Shown here: one piece after another, positions 34,324 through 44,240 of the stretch
Position numbering within the stretch: the first letter of the stretch is position 1
Layout of the letters: each line of letters opens with the position of its first letter
Source of the DNA: Psychrosphaera saromensis
Lineage (GTDB): Bacteria > Pseudomonadota > Gammaproteobacteria > Enterobacterales > Alteromonadaceae
NCBI RefSeq assembly: GCF_002954545.1
Contig: NZ_MSCH01000003.1
Location: 2,271,991-2,335,990 of the forward strand
DNA: 64,000 bases
Direction: 5' to 3'
Notes under the pieces: model-generated
Database searches by the model: none
What the model was told of the DNA's origin: nothing
What the model saw: only the letters and a program-made list of their open reading frames with translations
Translations under genes and position numbers: made by a program

Positions 34324-36108
34324 GTGTCGTATACAACCTCATGGCTTGAAGAAATCACTCGTTTAATATTAGACCGTAGTTTAACCATAGTATTCCAACC
34401 TATATTTGATGTTAGTGAAGAGTCTATTCTCGGTTATGAAGCATTAACTCGTTTACCCCCAGACTCACTTATTAATAATCCAGAGCATTTATTTAACCTT
34501 GCTAATAAAGTCGGCATGTTATCCGAATTAGAATTGCATTGTCGCAAGCTGGCGATTAATCGTTTTGCTCAACTGAAACTCAATGGTTTGTTATTCTTAA
34601 ATGTCAGTCCCTGCACATTATCTCAAGCCGATCATCCAAAAGGTGAAACCTTAAACTTGTTAAAGTGCGCAGGAATAGCGCCAGATAGAGTCGTTATTGA
34701 GATAACCGAACAGTTTGAAGCAAAAGATAATCAAATATTAAAACAAAGCTTAGAGCACTATCGTGAATTGGGATTCAAAATAGCAATTGATGACTTAGGC
34801 ACAGGGCATTCCGGATTAAAACAATGGTCAGAGCTTAGGCCTGATATTGTAAAAATTGATCGGTATTTTATTAGTGGTTGCCATCAAAATATTGTTAAAC
34901 GTGAATTACTCAGAACTATTTTTGAACTAGGCACCGCGACAGGCGTGTCTATCATTGCTGAAGGGATAGAGCTTAACGAAGAGTTTTTGTTATTAGAAAA
35001 GATGGGAATGCAGTTTGCCCAAGGCTTCTTATTATCAAAACCAGCTGAATTTCCTGATGTTGGTTTACCAGACGGATTAAGCTTACGCCATATAGGGCCT
35101 AATAAAATCATCAAAGATAATAATCTTTTTGAATTAGAAAAGTTAATCACCTATGTAATGCCTGTTTCAATCGATGAAGTTTGCTCCGAGGTATATCAGA
35201 TATTTAAGAAGTCAGCCCAAATACAGTCTATTGCTGTAATCGATCAAAACCAGAAACCAATTGGGGTTATTTACCGCGACACTTTAGCCGAAATCTTTTC
35301 GTCAGATTACGGTCACGCGCTTTATGATAAAAAGCCAATAACCAATTTAATGAGCAACTTACCCTTTATTGCTGATATATCCGCTTCAATAGATGATGTG
35401 AGTAATTTAGTTACCGACAATATCCATTTTGATTTAAGACCTGAGTTTATTGTGGTGGATAACGGTAAATATGTAGGCGTTGCGAGTATTCGTTCGTTAT
35501 TGAAAATTATGACGGAACAAAAAATCCAACATGCTCAACACGCCAACCCATTAACTATGTTGCCGGGTAATATAGTGATTGAACAAAAAATCATGCAGTT
35601 ACTCGCCAATAAGCAAACCTTCTCTATGGCATATTTTGACTTAAATCATTTTAAACCTTTCAACGACTTATATGGATACGGGGAAGGGGATGTGGTGATC
35701 CGCCTGGTGGCCGATGTATTATCTAAAGTTTGCAGCAAGGCGTTTGTTGGACATGTAGGTGGTGATGATTTTGTGGTGTTATTTCAATGTGCAGATTCAG
35801 AATTTGACTGCAAAAAAGTATTAGAAATATTTGAACAAAGAATTAATAGTATTTTTAAACCCGAACATTTAGCCCAAGGTGGTTACTTTTCTGTTAGTCG
35901 TAAAGGTAATAAAGAGTGGTTTTCATTAATGTCATTATCCTGTGGCATCATTCATCCGAACGTTAATATTGTACAATCTCATTTAGATGTGGCGAATTTA
36001 GCCTCGGAAGCTAAAAAAATGGCAAAGAAAATGAAAGCAGGGGAAGTTTATATACAACCTACATTAAATATTAACGTGGCGAGTGAATTAGACGGCAGTC
36101 GAGCGTAG
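34324..36108 (+). CDS. EAL-CBS-GGDEF c-di-GMP phosphodiesterase
   Basis: This 594-residue cytoplasmic protein starts at GTG. Domain order is EAL (about 15-245), a pair of CBS modules (about 275-390), and a C-terminal GGDEF domain (about 420-580). The EAL domain looks active: GYEALTR, NVSPCTL, EITEQF, DDLGTGHSGL, KIDRYF and AEGIE. In the GGDEF domain the signature is GGDDF, so cyclase activity is doubtful, and a regulatory or GTP-sensing role is possible. CBS pairs usually bind adenosyl ligands, which could couple c-di-GMP breakdown to energy state. There is no membrane segment. Confidence 0.88.
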   Translation: MSYTTSWLEEITRLILDRSLTIVFQPIFDVSEESILGYEALTRLPPDSLINNPEHLFNLANKVGMLSELELHCRKLAINRFAQLKLNGLLFLNVSPCTLSQADHPKGETLNLLKCAGIAPDRVVIEITEQFEAKDNQILKQSLEHYRELGFKIAIDDLGTGHSGLKQWSELRPDIVKIDRYFISGCHQNIVKRELLRTIFELGTATGVSIIAEGIELNEEFLLLEKMGMQFAQGFLLSKPAEFPDVGLPDGLSLRHIGPNKIIKDNNLFELEKLITYVMPVSIDEVCSEVYQIFKKSAQIQSIAVIDQNQKPIGVIYRDTLAEIFSSDYGHALYDKKPITNLMSNLPFIADISASIDDVSNLVTDNIHFDLRPEFIVVDNGKYVGVASIRSLLKIMTEQKIQHAQHANPLTMLPGNIVIEQKIMQLLANKQTFSMAYFDLNHFKPFNDLYGYGEGDVVIRLVADVLSKVCSKAFVGHVGGDDFVVLFQCADSEFDCKKVLEIFEQRINSIFKPEHLAQGGYFSVSRKGNKEWFSLMSLSCGIIHPNVNIVQSHLDVANLASEAKKMAKKMKAGEVYIQPTLNINVASELDGSRA

Positions 36109-36282
36109 AGGATACGTATTAGTGGTGACAACTGAGAGATGATAGCAATTAAGTAACGGCTAATTAAGCAGTGCTGTCAGCACCGACTGCTTTGTCAGCA
36201 CACCTTGTACTGACAAACGCTATTAATTAACCGCTATATATAGCTATTGCTGATTCAGCTTATAGTGATATTTATCGCCAAG
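36109..36282. other. Inverted-repeat-rich spacer between convergent genes
   Basis: This 174-bp gap separates the convergent EAL and maf genes. It holds a hairpin GTGCTG-T-CAGCAC (36173-36185), a perfect 8-bp inverted repeat TTTGTCAG / CTGACAAA, and an imperfect outer pair around TAATTAA blocks. It may act as a bidirectional terminator, although no long T-run follows. Confidence 0.45.
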
Positions 36283-36888
36283 CTACTTGGCTTGTTGATT
36301 TTTTAAAACCGAATAGCCAAACTTCTCCAATAAGCCTACTAATTTAATAAGTGGCAATCCAACCAGCGTATTTGGATCGTCGCCCACCAATTTTTCAAAC
36401 AAACAAATCCCTAATGCTTCACTTTTAAAGCTACCAGCGCATTTGTATGGCGTTTCAGCGATAAGATAAGCTTCAATGTCTTCTAACGTTAATTGTTTGA
36501 AGTAAACCTCAAACGGTTCAACTAAAGAGTGGGTTTCACCTGTGTCACTGTTAATAACCGCTAGCCCAGTTAAAAACGTTACCTTATTACCAGAGAACGA
36601 AGACAGCTGTTTAATGGCGTTTTCGTGGGTATGAGGTTTACCTAATATAGTGTCATTAAATAAAGCAACTTGATCTGAACCGATTACTAACGCATTATCG
36701 TGTGCGTTTGCAACCGCCTGTGCTTTTGCAATGGCTAATCGTTCTACTAACTGATGAGCAGTTTCATTAGGTAGAGCAGTTTCATCTACTTCTGGTTTTG
36801 CAGTTTGGAAAGATAAATTAAGTTTTTCTAAAATTTGTTTTCTAAATTCAGAAGTGGAACCTAGAATGATAGTTGGTTTTTTTTTCAT
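36283..36888 (-). CDS. Maf-family nucleoside triphosphate pyrophosphatase (YceF type)
   Basis: This 201-residue house-cleaning enzyme hydrolyses non-canonical or methylated nucleotides. It has the Maf motifs ILGSTSEFRKQIL (residues 8-20), PEVDET, ERLAIAKA, VIGSDQVA and LGKP. The YceF subfamily acts on m7GTP; position next to yceD-rpmF, as in E. coli yceF, supports that subtype. It is divergent from yceD across about 125 bp, which must hold both promoters. Confidence 0.92.
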   Translation of the reverse strand: MKKKPTIILGSTSEFRKQILEKLNLSFQTAKPEVDETALPNETAHQLVERLAIAKAQAVANAHDNALVIGSDQVALFNDTILGKPHTHENAIKQLSSFSGNKVTFLTGLAVINSDTGETHSLVEPFEVYFKQLTLEDIEAYLIAETPYKCAGSFKSEALGICLFEKLVGDDPNTLVGLPLIKLVGLLEKFGYSVLKNQQAK

Positions 36889-37013
36889 AAATAGCTCAAA
36901 AAAATAGCAAAGTGGTTAATAAGTAAAATATTTTGAAGAAGTTTAGCTTTTTTTACACTTTCATACTATTTTCTTTTGACTATGTTGCTCAGTAACTATA
37001 ATATGCGCGCCCT

Positions 37014-37553
37014 ATGCAAAAGATGAAAATTCCAATATCAATCGAACCAGCAAAAGCTGCGTTAAAACGAATGACCATAAACGGTATTATCGTTAATGGT
37101 GAACTGTCTCGTTTGGCTGAAGTGGCTGATGTGTTAGATGAATACTTGGACGTAGCTATTGAATGTGGTATTGATCCACAGGAATTAGTTTTTGTTCGAG
37201 GCAATGCTTCAGCCAATCTAGAATTGCGTTGTCAGCGTTGTGGCAATGGTATAAAAATGAATGTTTCGACTGAATTTTTATACACGCCTGTGCGTCGAGG
37301 TCGTGCTGCTGAAGAGAGCGATGAACAGATACCGGATGCATACGAAGAAATCGAGTTAAATGAATTTGGTGAAATTAACCTTGTTCAATTGGTCGAAGAC
37401 GAATTAATGCTGGCGTTGCCGATTGTAGCAATGCATGAACCAGAAGATTGTTCGATTACAGAAGACGACATGACATTTGGGGAGTTAGCGCCAGAAGCAA
37501 TGGACGAAGAAAAATCTAATCCATTTGATATATTGAAAAATTTAAAGAAATAA
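37014..37553 (+). CDS. yceD: 23S rRNA accumulation protein YceD (DUF177)
   Basis: This 179-residue protein begins MQKMKIPISIEP, like E. coli YceD (MQKVKLPLTLDP), which fixes the start. The Cys pair LRCQRC (about residues 70-75) is the family metal-binding-like site, and the tail is acidic (LVEDELMLALP). It is required for normal 23S rRNA levels in relatives. It heads the yceD-rpmF-plsX-fab cluster, with 23 bp to rpmF. Confidence 0.93.
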   Translation: MQKMKIPISIEPAKAALKRMTINGIIVNGELSRLAEVADVLDEYLDVAIECGIDPQELVFVRGNASANLELRCQRCGNGIKMNVSTEFLYTPVRRGRAAEESDEQIPDAYEEIELNEFGEINLVQLVEDELMLALPIVAMHEPEDCSITEDDMTFGELAPEAMDEEKSNPFDILKNLKK

Positions 37554-37576
37554 TTTAAAGAACTAGGAGACGGCTA

Positions 37577-37741
37577 ATGGCAGTTCAAAAAAGTAAGAAA
37601 TCCCGTGCTAGACGTGGCATGCGTCGCTCACATGATGCATTAACTACTGAGCATTTATCTGTAGATCAAACGACTGGTGAAACTCACCGTCGTCATCATA
37701 TGACAGCAGACGGCTACTATAAAGGCCGTAAAGTAATATAA
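37577..37741 (+). CDS. rpmF: 50S ribosomal protein L32
   Basis: This 54-residue basic protein starts [20 protein letters not shown] and ends with YYKGRKVI, a clear L32. The pattern is the zinc-free form: no Cys pair is present, and the central part has HRRHHM. AGGAGA sits 8 nt before the ATG. It lies between yceD and plsX, as in most Gammaproteobacteria, linking ribosome and lipid synthesis. Confidence 0.97.
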   Translation: MAVQKSKKSRARRGMRRSHDALTTEHLSVDQTTGETHRRHHMTADGYYKGRKVI

Positions 37742-37765
37742 AGTAAGTTTAGGCTACTTTATATT

Positions 37766-38794
37766 ATGCGTGATATTCGAATTGCGCTAGATATGATGGG
37801 GGGCGATTATGGCCCCCGATCTACTATCCCTGCAGCGATCAGAGCTGTGGATAAATATCCAAATCTACATCTGTTCCTTTGTGGTCACTCACAGAGTATT
37901 CACACCTTTCTGAATAAACATAATGCATTGGCACATCCAAGATTAACTATTGTTCATACTGAACAAGTGGTAAATCAAGACGAACGTCCCGATCTTGCAT
38001 TACGTCGAAAACCCAAATCATCAATGCGTAAAGCCTTAGAACTTGTTGAACAAGAACAAGCAGATGCTTGTGTTTCTTCTGGAAATACTGGTGCTTTATT
38101 AGCGATGGCTCGTTATGTGTTAAAAACCTTGCCCGGAATTAAACGTCCTGCATTAATTAGTGCTTTGCCTACCTATGAGAATGAAAAAGTATTCTTACTA
38201 GACTTAGGCGCTAACATTAATCAATGTGCCGACACTTTATTTCAGTTTGCGGTTATGGGCTCTGTTATGGCAACAGAAGTCGAGCAAATTGAATCCCCAC
38301 GAGTTGCTTTATTAAATGTTGGTTCTGAAGACATTAAAGGCAGTCAACATCTAAAAGATGCGGCGATAAAACTCAATAACTGCAAAGAAATCAATTACGT
38401 TGGTTTTGCTGAAGGAAATGACATATTTTCTGGCAAAGCAGATGTAATAGTGTGCGATGGATTTGTGGGAAATGTGGCATTAAAGACAATAGAAGGGGTT
38501 TCCAAACTCATATTGTCTAAAATAAAAGCACTTAGCGAAAAGTCATTTTTGAGCAGAATCCTAGCAGGAATGCTACTTCCAGGCATTAAAAAGCTATTTT
38601 CTAAAATGAACCCCGACCAGTACAACGGCGCGAGTCTGGTAGGATTGCGCGGAATCGTTGTCAAGAGTCATGGAAACGCATCTTCGCAAGCATTTTTTAG
38701 TGCTATAAAAGAGGCGGTTAAAGAGGCTCAACGTCAAGTTCCCCACAAGATTAAAGATAAGGTGGAACAAGTTCTCAACGACGAGAAAAAGTAA
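37766..38794 (+). CDS. plsX: Phosphate acyltransferase PlsX
   Basis: This 342-residue enzyme makes acyl-phosphate from acyl-ACP for phospholipid synthesis. Segments typical of PlsX are [46 protein letters not shown] and [17 protein letters not shown]. It acts at the cytoplasmic face of the membrane. It lies 24 bp after rpmF and 27 bp before fabH, so one transcript is likely. Confidence 0.96.
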   Translation: MRDIRIALDMMGGDYGPRSTIPAAIRAVDKYPNLHLFLCGHSQSIHTFLNKHNALAHPRLTIVHTEQVVNQDERPDLALRRKPKSSMRKALELVEQEQADACVSSGNTGALLAMARYVLKTLPGIKRPALISALPTYENEKVFLLDLGANINQCADTLFQFAVMGSVMATEVEQIESPRVALLNVGSEDIKGSQHLKDAAIKLNNCKEINYVGFAEGNDIFSGKADVIVCDGFVGNVALKTIEGVSKLILSKIKALSEKSFLSRILAGMLLPGIKKLFSKMNPDQYNGASLVGLRGIVVKSHGNASSQAFFSAIKEAVKEAQRQVPHKIKDKVEQVLNDEKK

Positions 38795-38821
38795 GAATAA
38801 TCTAAGACGTAGAGAGGGTGC

Positions 38822-39784
38822 ATGTTTTCAAGAATAGCAGGTACTGGTAGTTACTTTCCTAAGCAAGTACGTACCAATAAAGATTTAGAAGAAATGGTTG
38901 ATACCAACGACGAATGGATCCAAGAACGTACTGGCATGAAAGAACGTCGTATTATTGGAAAAAACGAGTCCGTTGCAACTATGTCTGTCGAAGCATCTAA
39001 AAAAGCTATTGAAGCCGCTGGTATTGACCCAAGTGAAATAGATTTTGTTATTGTTGGCACAACAAGCCACGCTAGAGCATTACCAAGTGCAGCTTGTGAA
39101 GTTCAACGCGATTTAGGTTTAACATCTGGTATCCCAGCAATGGACGTTGCTGCGGCATGTTCAGGTTTCTGTTATGCGTTAAGTATTGCAGACACTTACA
39201 TTAAAGCAGGTAAAGCTAAAAAAGCATTAGTTATTGGGGCCGACTGTTTAAGTCAGATGATGAGCCCGGATGACCGTTCTATGGTGATTTTATTTGGCGA
39301 CGCCGCCGGTGCCGTTATTTTAGAAGCCTCAGAAGAACCTGGCGTATTATCTACTCACATCCACTCGGATGGAAATTACACTGAATTATTACAAGTCGCT
39401 ATGCCGGTTCGCGGAGATGAAGCCTCGGTTCATACTTCTTGGGGAACGATGGAAGGCAACAAAGTATTTAAAGTTGCAGTGACTAAATTATCTCAAGTTG
39501 CTGATGAAACATTATTAGCGAATAATATTCAAAAATCAGATATCGATTGGTTGATACCGCATCAAGCCAATTTACGAATTATTTCAGCGGTTGCTAAAAA
39601 ACTGGATATGTCGATGGATCAGGTTGTCATCAACCTTGATAGATTTGGCAATACTTCAGCAGCAACGGTTCCTACTGCCTTGGACGAAGCCGTTCGTGAT
39701 GGCCGAATTCAACGTGGTCAAACTTTATTATTTAATGCATTTGGCGGTGGTTTTACCTGGTCATCTGCGTTAATTAAGTACTAA
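38822..39784 (+). CDS. fabH: 3-oxoacyl-ACP synthase III (KAS III)
   Basis: This 320-residue initiating condensing enzyme joins acetyl-CoA and malonyl-ACP. The Cys-His-Asn triad is visible: [13 protein letters not shown] (about Cys113), [10 protein letters not shown] and [11 protein letters not shown]. The N terminus [12 protein letters not shown] is conserved. AGAGAGGG precedes the ATG by 3-4 nt. It lies between plsX and fabD. Confidence 0.97.
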   Translation: MFSRIAGTGSYFPKQVRTNKDLEEMVDTNDEWIQERTGMKERRIIGKNESVATMSVEASKKAIEAAGIDPSEIDFVIVGTTSHARALPSAACEVQRDLGLTSGIPAMDVAAACSGFCYALSIADTYIKAGKAKKALVIGADCLSQMMSPDDRSMVILFGDAAGAVILEASEEPGVLSTHIHSDGNYTELLQVAMPVRGDEASVHTSWGTMEGNKVFKVAVTKLSQVADETLLANNIQKSDIDWLIPHQANLRIISAVAKKLDMSMDQVVINLDRFGNTSAATVPTALDEAVRDGRIQRGQTLLFNAFGGGFTWSSALIKY

Positions 39785-39837
39785 TAAATTAAAGACTAGA
39801 ATTAGAAATTCATAAACCTAAATTAGAGAAGTATTAA

Positions 39838-40764
39838 ATGAGTAAAGCAATTATTTTCCCAGGCCAAGGCTCTCAAGCTGTTGGTATGTTGGCTGATCTT
39901 TATGAAAATCATCAGGTTGTTCAAGATACGTTTAAAGAAGCTAGTGATGCACTTGGTTATGATATGTGGGCATTGGTAAGCGAAGATGCTGACGGTAAAT
40001 TAAATCAAACTGAATTTACTCAACCTGCATTATTAACTAGTTCAGTTGCTGTTTGGCGTGCGTATTTAGAAAATGGTGGTGAAAAACCTGCATTTTTAGC
40101 TGGACACAGTTTAGGCGAGTATTCTGCATTAGTTTGTGCCAATGTATTTTCGTTAGCTGACGGTGTTAAGTTAGTCGAAAAACGTGGTCAATATATGCAA
40201 CAAGCCGTTCCTGCAGGAACTGGCGCTATGGCTGCCATTATTGGTTTAGCTGACGATGCGATTGCGAAAGCATGTGAAGACGCAGCGCAGGGACAAGTGG
40301 TTTCATCGGTTAACTTTAATTCACCAGGTCAAATTGTTATCGCTGGTAATAAAGAAGCAGTAGAACGTGCAATGGAATTATGTAAAGAAGCGGGCGCTAA
40401 GCGTGCATTACCTTTACCTGTTTCTGTGCCATCTCATTGTGCGTTAATGAAACCAGCTGCTGAGCAATTAGCAAAAGATTTAGAGTTACTAACATTTAAC
40501 GAACCTACAATTCCGGTTGTTAATAATGTTGACGTTGTAGCTGAAACATCTGGCGAAGCGATAAAACAAGCGTTAATAAAACAATTGTATAGCCCAGTTC
40601 GTTGGACTGAAACTATTCAGTTTATTGCTTCTGAAGGTATTACTCAAATGTTTGAATTTGGACCAGGTAAAGTATTATCTGGTTTAGTGAAACGTGTAGA
40701 CAAATCAGTAAGTTGTGTTGCAATTGGCGATAGCGCTAGTTTAGACGCAATCAATAATATTTAA
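39838..40764 (+). CDS. fabD: Malonyl-CoA:ACP transacylase
   Basis: This 308-residue enzyme loads malonate onto ACP. The N terminus IIFPGQGSQAVGML, nucleophile GHSLGEYSAL (Ser about 92) and VPSHCALM (His) are the family active-site segments. Spacing to fabG is 29 bp, and to fabH 53 bp. Length is as in E. coli. Confidence 0.97.
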   Translation: MSKAIIFPGQGSQAVGMLADLYENHQVVQDTFKEASDALGYDMWALVSEDADGKLNQTEFTQPALLTSSVAVWRAYLENGGEKPAFLAGHSLGEYSALVCANVFSLADGVKLVEKRGQYMQQAVPAGTGAMAAIIGLADDAIAKACEDAAQGQVVSSVNFNSPGQIVIAGNKEAVERAMELCKEAGAKRALPLPVSVPSHCALMKPAAEQLAKDLELLTFNEPTIPVVNNVDVVAETSGEAIKQALIKQLYSPVRWTETIQFIASEGITQMFEFGPGKVLSGLVKRVDKSVSCVAIGDSASLDAINNI

Positions 40765-40793
40765 GAACACATATATAAATTATAGGAATTAAC

Positions 40794-41537
40794 ATGTCTT
40801 TATTTAGCTTAGAGGGCAAAGTTGTTTTAGTAACTGGCGCCTCCAGAGGAATTGGTAAAGCGGTAGCTGAAAAATTAGTTGCCATGGGTGCAAAAGTAGC
40901 TGGTACAGCAACGTCTGATAATGGCGCTGAAAAAATTTCAGAATACTTAGGCGACAATGGTAAAGGTTATGCGTTAAATGTGACCGAAGCCGACTCTATT
41001 ACTAGCGTATTAGCAGCAATTAAAGCCGACTTAGGTGATGTTGACATTTTGGTTAACAACGCAGGTATCACTAGAGATAACCTTCTTATGCGTATGAAAG
41101 ACGATGAATGGAATGACATCATCGATACCAACCTATCGTCTATCTTCCGTCTAAGCAAAGCGGTATTAAGACCTATGATGAAAAAACGTCATGGTCGTAT
41201 CATTAATATTGGCTCTGTAGTAGGTACTATGGGCAATGGCGGCCAAGCAAATTATGCTGCAGCAAAAGCTGGGGTTATAGGTTTTTCAAAATCTCTAGCA
41301 AGAGAAGTTGCATCTCGTGGAATTACAGTTAATGTAGTATCACCTGGATTTATTGATACCGATATGACTAAAGCGTTAGATGAAGGTCAGCGCGCAGCGA
41401 TATCAGATCAAGTTCCAGCAAACCGTTTAGGTGAACCGGATGAAGTTGCATCTACTGTTGCATTCTTAGCAAGCAACGAAGCAGCGTATGTTACGGGTGA
41501 AACCATTCACGTAAATGGCGGCATGTATATGGTATAA
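40794..41537 (+). CDS. fabG: 3-oxoacyl-ACP reductase
   Basis: This 247-residue short-chain dehydrogenase reduces 3-oxoacyl-ACP with NADPH. It has the Rossmann motif TGASRGIGKAVAE, the NNAGITRD segment, catalytic Ser (NIGSVVG) and YAAAKAGVIGF (Tyr-x-x-x-Lys). The C terminus VTGETIHVNGGMYM is characteristic of FabG. AGGA lies 8 nt before the ATG. Confidence 0.97.
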   Translation: MSLFSLEGKVVLVTGASRGIGKAVAEKLVAMGAKVAGTATSDNGAEKISEYLGDNGKGYALNVTEADSITSVLAAIKADLGDVDILVNNAGITRDNLLMRMKDDEWNDIIDTNLSSIFRLSKAVLRPMMKKRHGRIINIGSVVGTMGNGGQANYAAAKAGVIGFSKSLAREVASRGITVNVVSPGFIDTDMTKALDEGQRAAISDQVPANRLGEPDEVASTVAFLASNEAAYVTGETIHVNGGMYMV

Positions 41538-41621
41538 CCGTCGAAATCGTATTGATTTTGATGGAAAAGTAGCCGAATCGCACTTGTGAGGTTCGACCAC
41601 CGACATAAAGTAAATAATAAC

Positions 41622-41662
41622 TTGAATACGTGGTTATCAGTAATTAAACTAGCCGTATTCAA
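41622..41662. repeat. Inverted repeat upstream of acpP
   Basis: TTGAATACG and CGTATTCAA form a perfect 9-bp pair with a 22-nt spacer in the 163-bp gap between fabG and acpP. There is no T-run, so a regulatory or mRNA-stabilising hairpin is more likely than a terminator. Confidence 0.45.
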
Positions 41663-41700
41663 AATTTAAAATTTATCTTTTTATTGATAAGGAAAATAAG

Positions 41701-41934
41701 ATGAGCATTGAAGATCGCGTAACTAAGATCGTTATAGAGCAACTAGGTGTTAAAGAAGAAGAAGTAAAATCAGAAGCATCTTTTGTTGATGATCTAGGCG
41801 CTGATTCTCTAGACACTGTTGAATTAGTAATGGCTCTTGAAGAAGAGTTTGACACTGAGATTCCAGATGACGAAGCAGAAAAAATTACAACTGTTCAATC
41901 AGCTGTAGATTATATCAAAGCACACGCTGAATAA
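41701..41934 (+). CDS. acpP: Acyl carrier protein
   Basis: This 77-residue acidic protein carries acyl chains on a 4'-phosphopantetheine attached to Ser of [13 protein letters not shown] (about Ser38). Sequence is near-standard: [17 protein letters not shown] at the start and DYIKAHA at the end. AAGGA sits 8 nt before the ATG. The gene is bounded by hairpins on both sides, which agrees with its usual high and separately tuned expression. Confidence 0.98.
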   Translation: MSIEDRVTKIVIEQLGVKEEEVKSEASFVDDLGADSLDTVELVMALEEEFDTEIPDDEAEKITTVQSAVDYIKAHAE

Positions 41935-41950
41935 TTATATAATTGTTTTA

Positions 41951-41979
41951 AAAAGGCAGCTTTGGCTGCCTTTTTTTTC
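41951..41979 (+). terminator. Rho-independent terminator after acpP
   Basis: A perfect stem AAAAGGCAGC / GCTGCCTTTT with the loop TTTG is followed by a run of T residues, 16 nt past the stop codon. Confidence 0.92.
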
Positions 41980-42021
41980 ATCTTATATTTGTTTTACCAG
42001 TTAAGATTTAGCAGCAAATAC

Positions 42022-42069
42022 CAATTGTATTAATGAATTTATATCCACACTAGTTCATTAATACAATTG
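42022..42069. repeat. 16-bp perfect inverted repeat before fabF
   Basis: CAATTGTATTAATGAA (42022-42037) and TTCATTAATACAATTG (42054-42069) are exact reverse complements with a 16-nt loop. The element ends 18 nt before the fabF ribosome-binding site. It has no T-run and its length and AT-rich nature suggest a mobile or dispersed element end rather than an operator. Confidence 0.7.
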
Positions 42070-42098
42070 ATATTAGGTAGAAGTTTAGGAGAGTGTTT

Positions 42099-43337
42099 GT
42101 GTCGAAGCGTAGAGTTGTTGTGACTGGAATGGGCATGTTGTCACCTGTAGGGAACGACGTACAATCATCATGGGCAAATTTGTTGGAAGGAAAAAGTGGA
42201 GTCGATTTAATTACTCACTTTGATACAACAAATTTCGGTACTAAGTTTGCTGCAATGGTTAAAGGTTTAAATACTGAAGATTACATAGCGCGTAAAGATG
42301 CGAAAAAAATGGATCTATTTATTCAGTACGGTCTTATTGCTGCTATCCAAGCTATTAAAGACTCTGGTCTTGAAATCACTGAAGAGAATGCATACCGAAT
42401 CGGTGTTGCTATCGGCTCTGGTATCGGTGGTCTTGGCTTAATTGAAGAAAACCACACTAAGCTGATGAATTCAGGTCCTCGAAAGTTATCACCATTTTTT
42501 GTTCCTTCTACCATTATCAATATGATCTCTGGTCACCTTTCTATTATGTATGGTTTAAAAGGCCCTAATATCTCTATTACCACGGCTTGTACAACAGGCG
42601 TTCATAATATTGGTCAAGCGGCGAGAATGATCTCTTACGGCGACGCTGACGTTATGGTAGCCGGTGGTGCAGAAAAAGGCTCAACTCAGTTAGGTATTGG
42701 TGGGTTTGGTGCAGCTCGTGCTTTATCTTCTCGTAATGAAAGCCCTACAGAAGCAAGTCGTCCTTGGGATAAAGACCGTGACGGTTTTGTTTTAGGTGAT
42801 GGTGCTGGAGTTATGGTTGTTGAAGAATACGAACACGCCAAAGCTCGTGGTGCGACTATTTACGCTGAAATCGTTGGCTTTGGTATGAGTGGAGATGCTT
42901 ATCACATGACATCACCGCCAGCTGATGGTGACGGTGCAGCACGTTCTATGATGAATGCAATAAATGACGCACAAATAAACCCTGAACAAATTGGTTATAT
43001 TAATGCGCACGGCACATCAACGCCAACGGGTGACAAAGCTGAAACTGCAGCGGTAAAACGCGTATTTGGCCATCATGCGGGTAAAGTCATGGTGTCTTCA
43101 TCTAAATCGATGATAGGGCACCTGCTAGGTGCTGCTGGCTCTGTAGAGTCTATTATCACTGCGATGAGCTTAGTTGAACAAAAAGTAACGCCAACCATTA
43201 ACCTTGATAATCCAGATGAAGGTTGTGACTTAGATTACGTACCTCATACGGCTCGTGATGCTAAGTTAGAATACGCTCTGTGTAATTCATTTGGTTTTGG
43301 CGGCACAAACGGCACATTGTTATTTAAAAAAATGTAA
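42099..43337 (+). CDS. fabF: 3-oxoacyl-ACP synthase II (KAS II)
   Basis: This 412-residue condensing enzyme elongates acyl chains, including C16:1 to C18:1 for thermal control of membrane fluidity. GTG 42099 gives the family N terminus [12 protein letters not shown] and has AGGAGA 6 nt upstream; GTG 42093 directly abuts that site and is rejected. The active site is [10 protein letters not shown] (Cys about 164), with NAHGTST and [11 protein letters not shown] (His residues). It is followed by a terminator that runs up to the pabC start. Confidence 0.97.
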   Translation: MSKRRVVVTGMGMLSPVGNDVQSSWANLLEGKSGVDLITHFDTTNFGTKFAAMVKGLNTEDYIARKDAKKMDLFIQYGLIAAIQAIKDSGLEITEENAYRIGVAIGSGIGGLGLIEENHTKLMNSGPRKLSPFFVPSTIINMISGHLSIMYGLKGPNISITTACTTGVHNIGQAARMISYGDADVMVAGGAEKGSTQLGIGGFGAARALSSRNESPTEASRPWDKDRDGFVLGDGAGVMVVEEYEHAKARGATIYAEIVGFGMSGDAYHMTSPPADGDGAARSMMNAINDAQINPEQIGYINAHGTSTPTGDKAETAAVKRVFGHHAGKVMVSSSKSMIGHLLGAAGSVESIITAMSLVEQKVTPTINLDNPDEGCDLDYVPHTARDAKLEYALCNSFGFGGTNGTLLFKKM

Positions 43338-43380
43338 CTAAATGAATGATTAAGATGATAATACATCGTTAATTTGATAC

Positions 43381-43415
43381 AAAAGCCTATCTAAATTGTT
43401 AGTTAGGCTTTTTTT
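43381..43415 (+). terminator. Terminator after fabF, touching pabC start
   Basis: AAAAGCCTA / TAGGCTTTT is a perfect 9-bp pair with a 12-nt loop, followed by T residues that run directly into the pabC ATG at 43416. Confidence 0.8.
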
Positions 43416-44228
43416 ATGTTTTTTTTGTGTTTTGACCACAATATAAATAAAATCTCGATAGAGAATGAATTTCAACACCAACGAAGTTTTTTATACGGAG
43501 ATGGTCACTTCACTACGATGAAAGTCGTTGATGGTTTAATTCAATTTTTTTCTGCCCATTTAGTTCGTTTACAACAAGCAAATGAACGGTTAGAGTTTAA
43601 TGACATTAACTGGAAATTATTAGAACTAGAATTACGAAAGCTGGCTGTTCAGATGGAGCTTGGTTTTATAAAGGTTCACTTTAGCCGAGGTCAGTCAATA
43701 CGTGGGTATGGTCAATGTGCAAAAATTAACACCAATATTTTTGTCTCTAGTGATGAACTGTCAGCTCCTTTTATAAAAGAAATCCAGCAACCAAAACCAA
43801 TTGCATTAACCCAATTAACAACTCAATTAGGCTTGCAACCTCTTCTTGCGGGCATAAAACACTGCAATCGTTTAGAACAAGTGTTAGCGTCTGTAGAGTT
43901 AGATAAAACCGTATTTACCGATGGTCTAATTGCAGACATTAACGGTAATTTAATAGAGACAACAAAGGCTAATGTTATCTGGTATCAACAAGGCAATTGG
44001 TACACGCCATTATTAACTAATGCGGGTGTCAGTGGCGTTATATTAAATCAGCTACTAGAGTACAATAATATCATTGCCGTAGAAAAAAATATTAATGATG
44101 TAATTCAACAAGCTGAAGCAATATTCATTTGTAATAGCTTAATTGGTATACAGGCAGTTTCAAGCATTGATGATAGAATGTTCAATACTGAATTGAGTTC
44201 GCAATTTATGCAAAAAATAATTTTATGA
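43416..44228 (+). CDS. pabC: Aminodeoxychorismate lyase
   Basis: This 270-residue fold-type IV PLP enzyme converts aminodeoxychorismate to p-aminobenzoate for folate. The PLP lysine is in GIKHCNRLEQVLA, and the early RSFLYGDGHFTT and the ETTKANVIW segments are typical. The ATG at 43416 lies in the T-tract of the fabF terminator and lacks a ribosome-binding site; a TTG at 43425 is an alternative. The gene lies between fabF and mltG, its conserved place. Confidence 0.92.
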   Translation: MFFLCFDHNINKISIENEFQHQRSFLYGDGHFTTMKVVDGLIQFFSAHLVRLQQANERLEFNDINWKLLELELRKLAVQMELGFIKVHFSRGQSIRGYGQCAKINTNIFVSSDELSAPFIKEIQQPKPIALTQLTTQLGLQPLLAGIKHCNRLEQVLASVELDKTVFTDGLIADINGNLIETTKANVIWYQQGNWYTPLLTNAGVSGVILNQLLEYNNIIAVEKNINDVIQQAEAIFICNSLIGIQAVSSIDDRMFNTELSSQFMQKIIL

Positions 44229-44240
44229 AAGAAGTAACAA

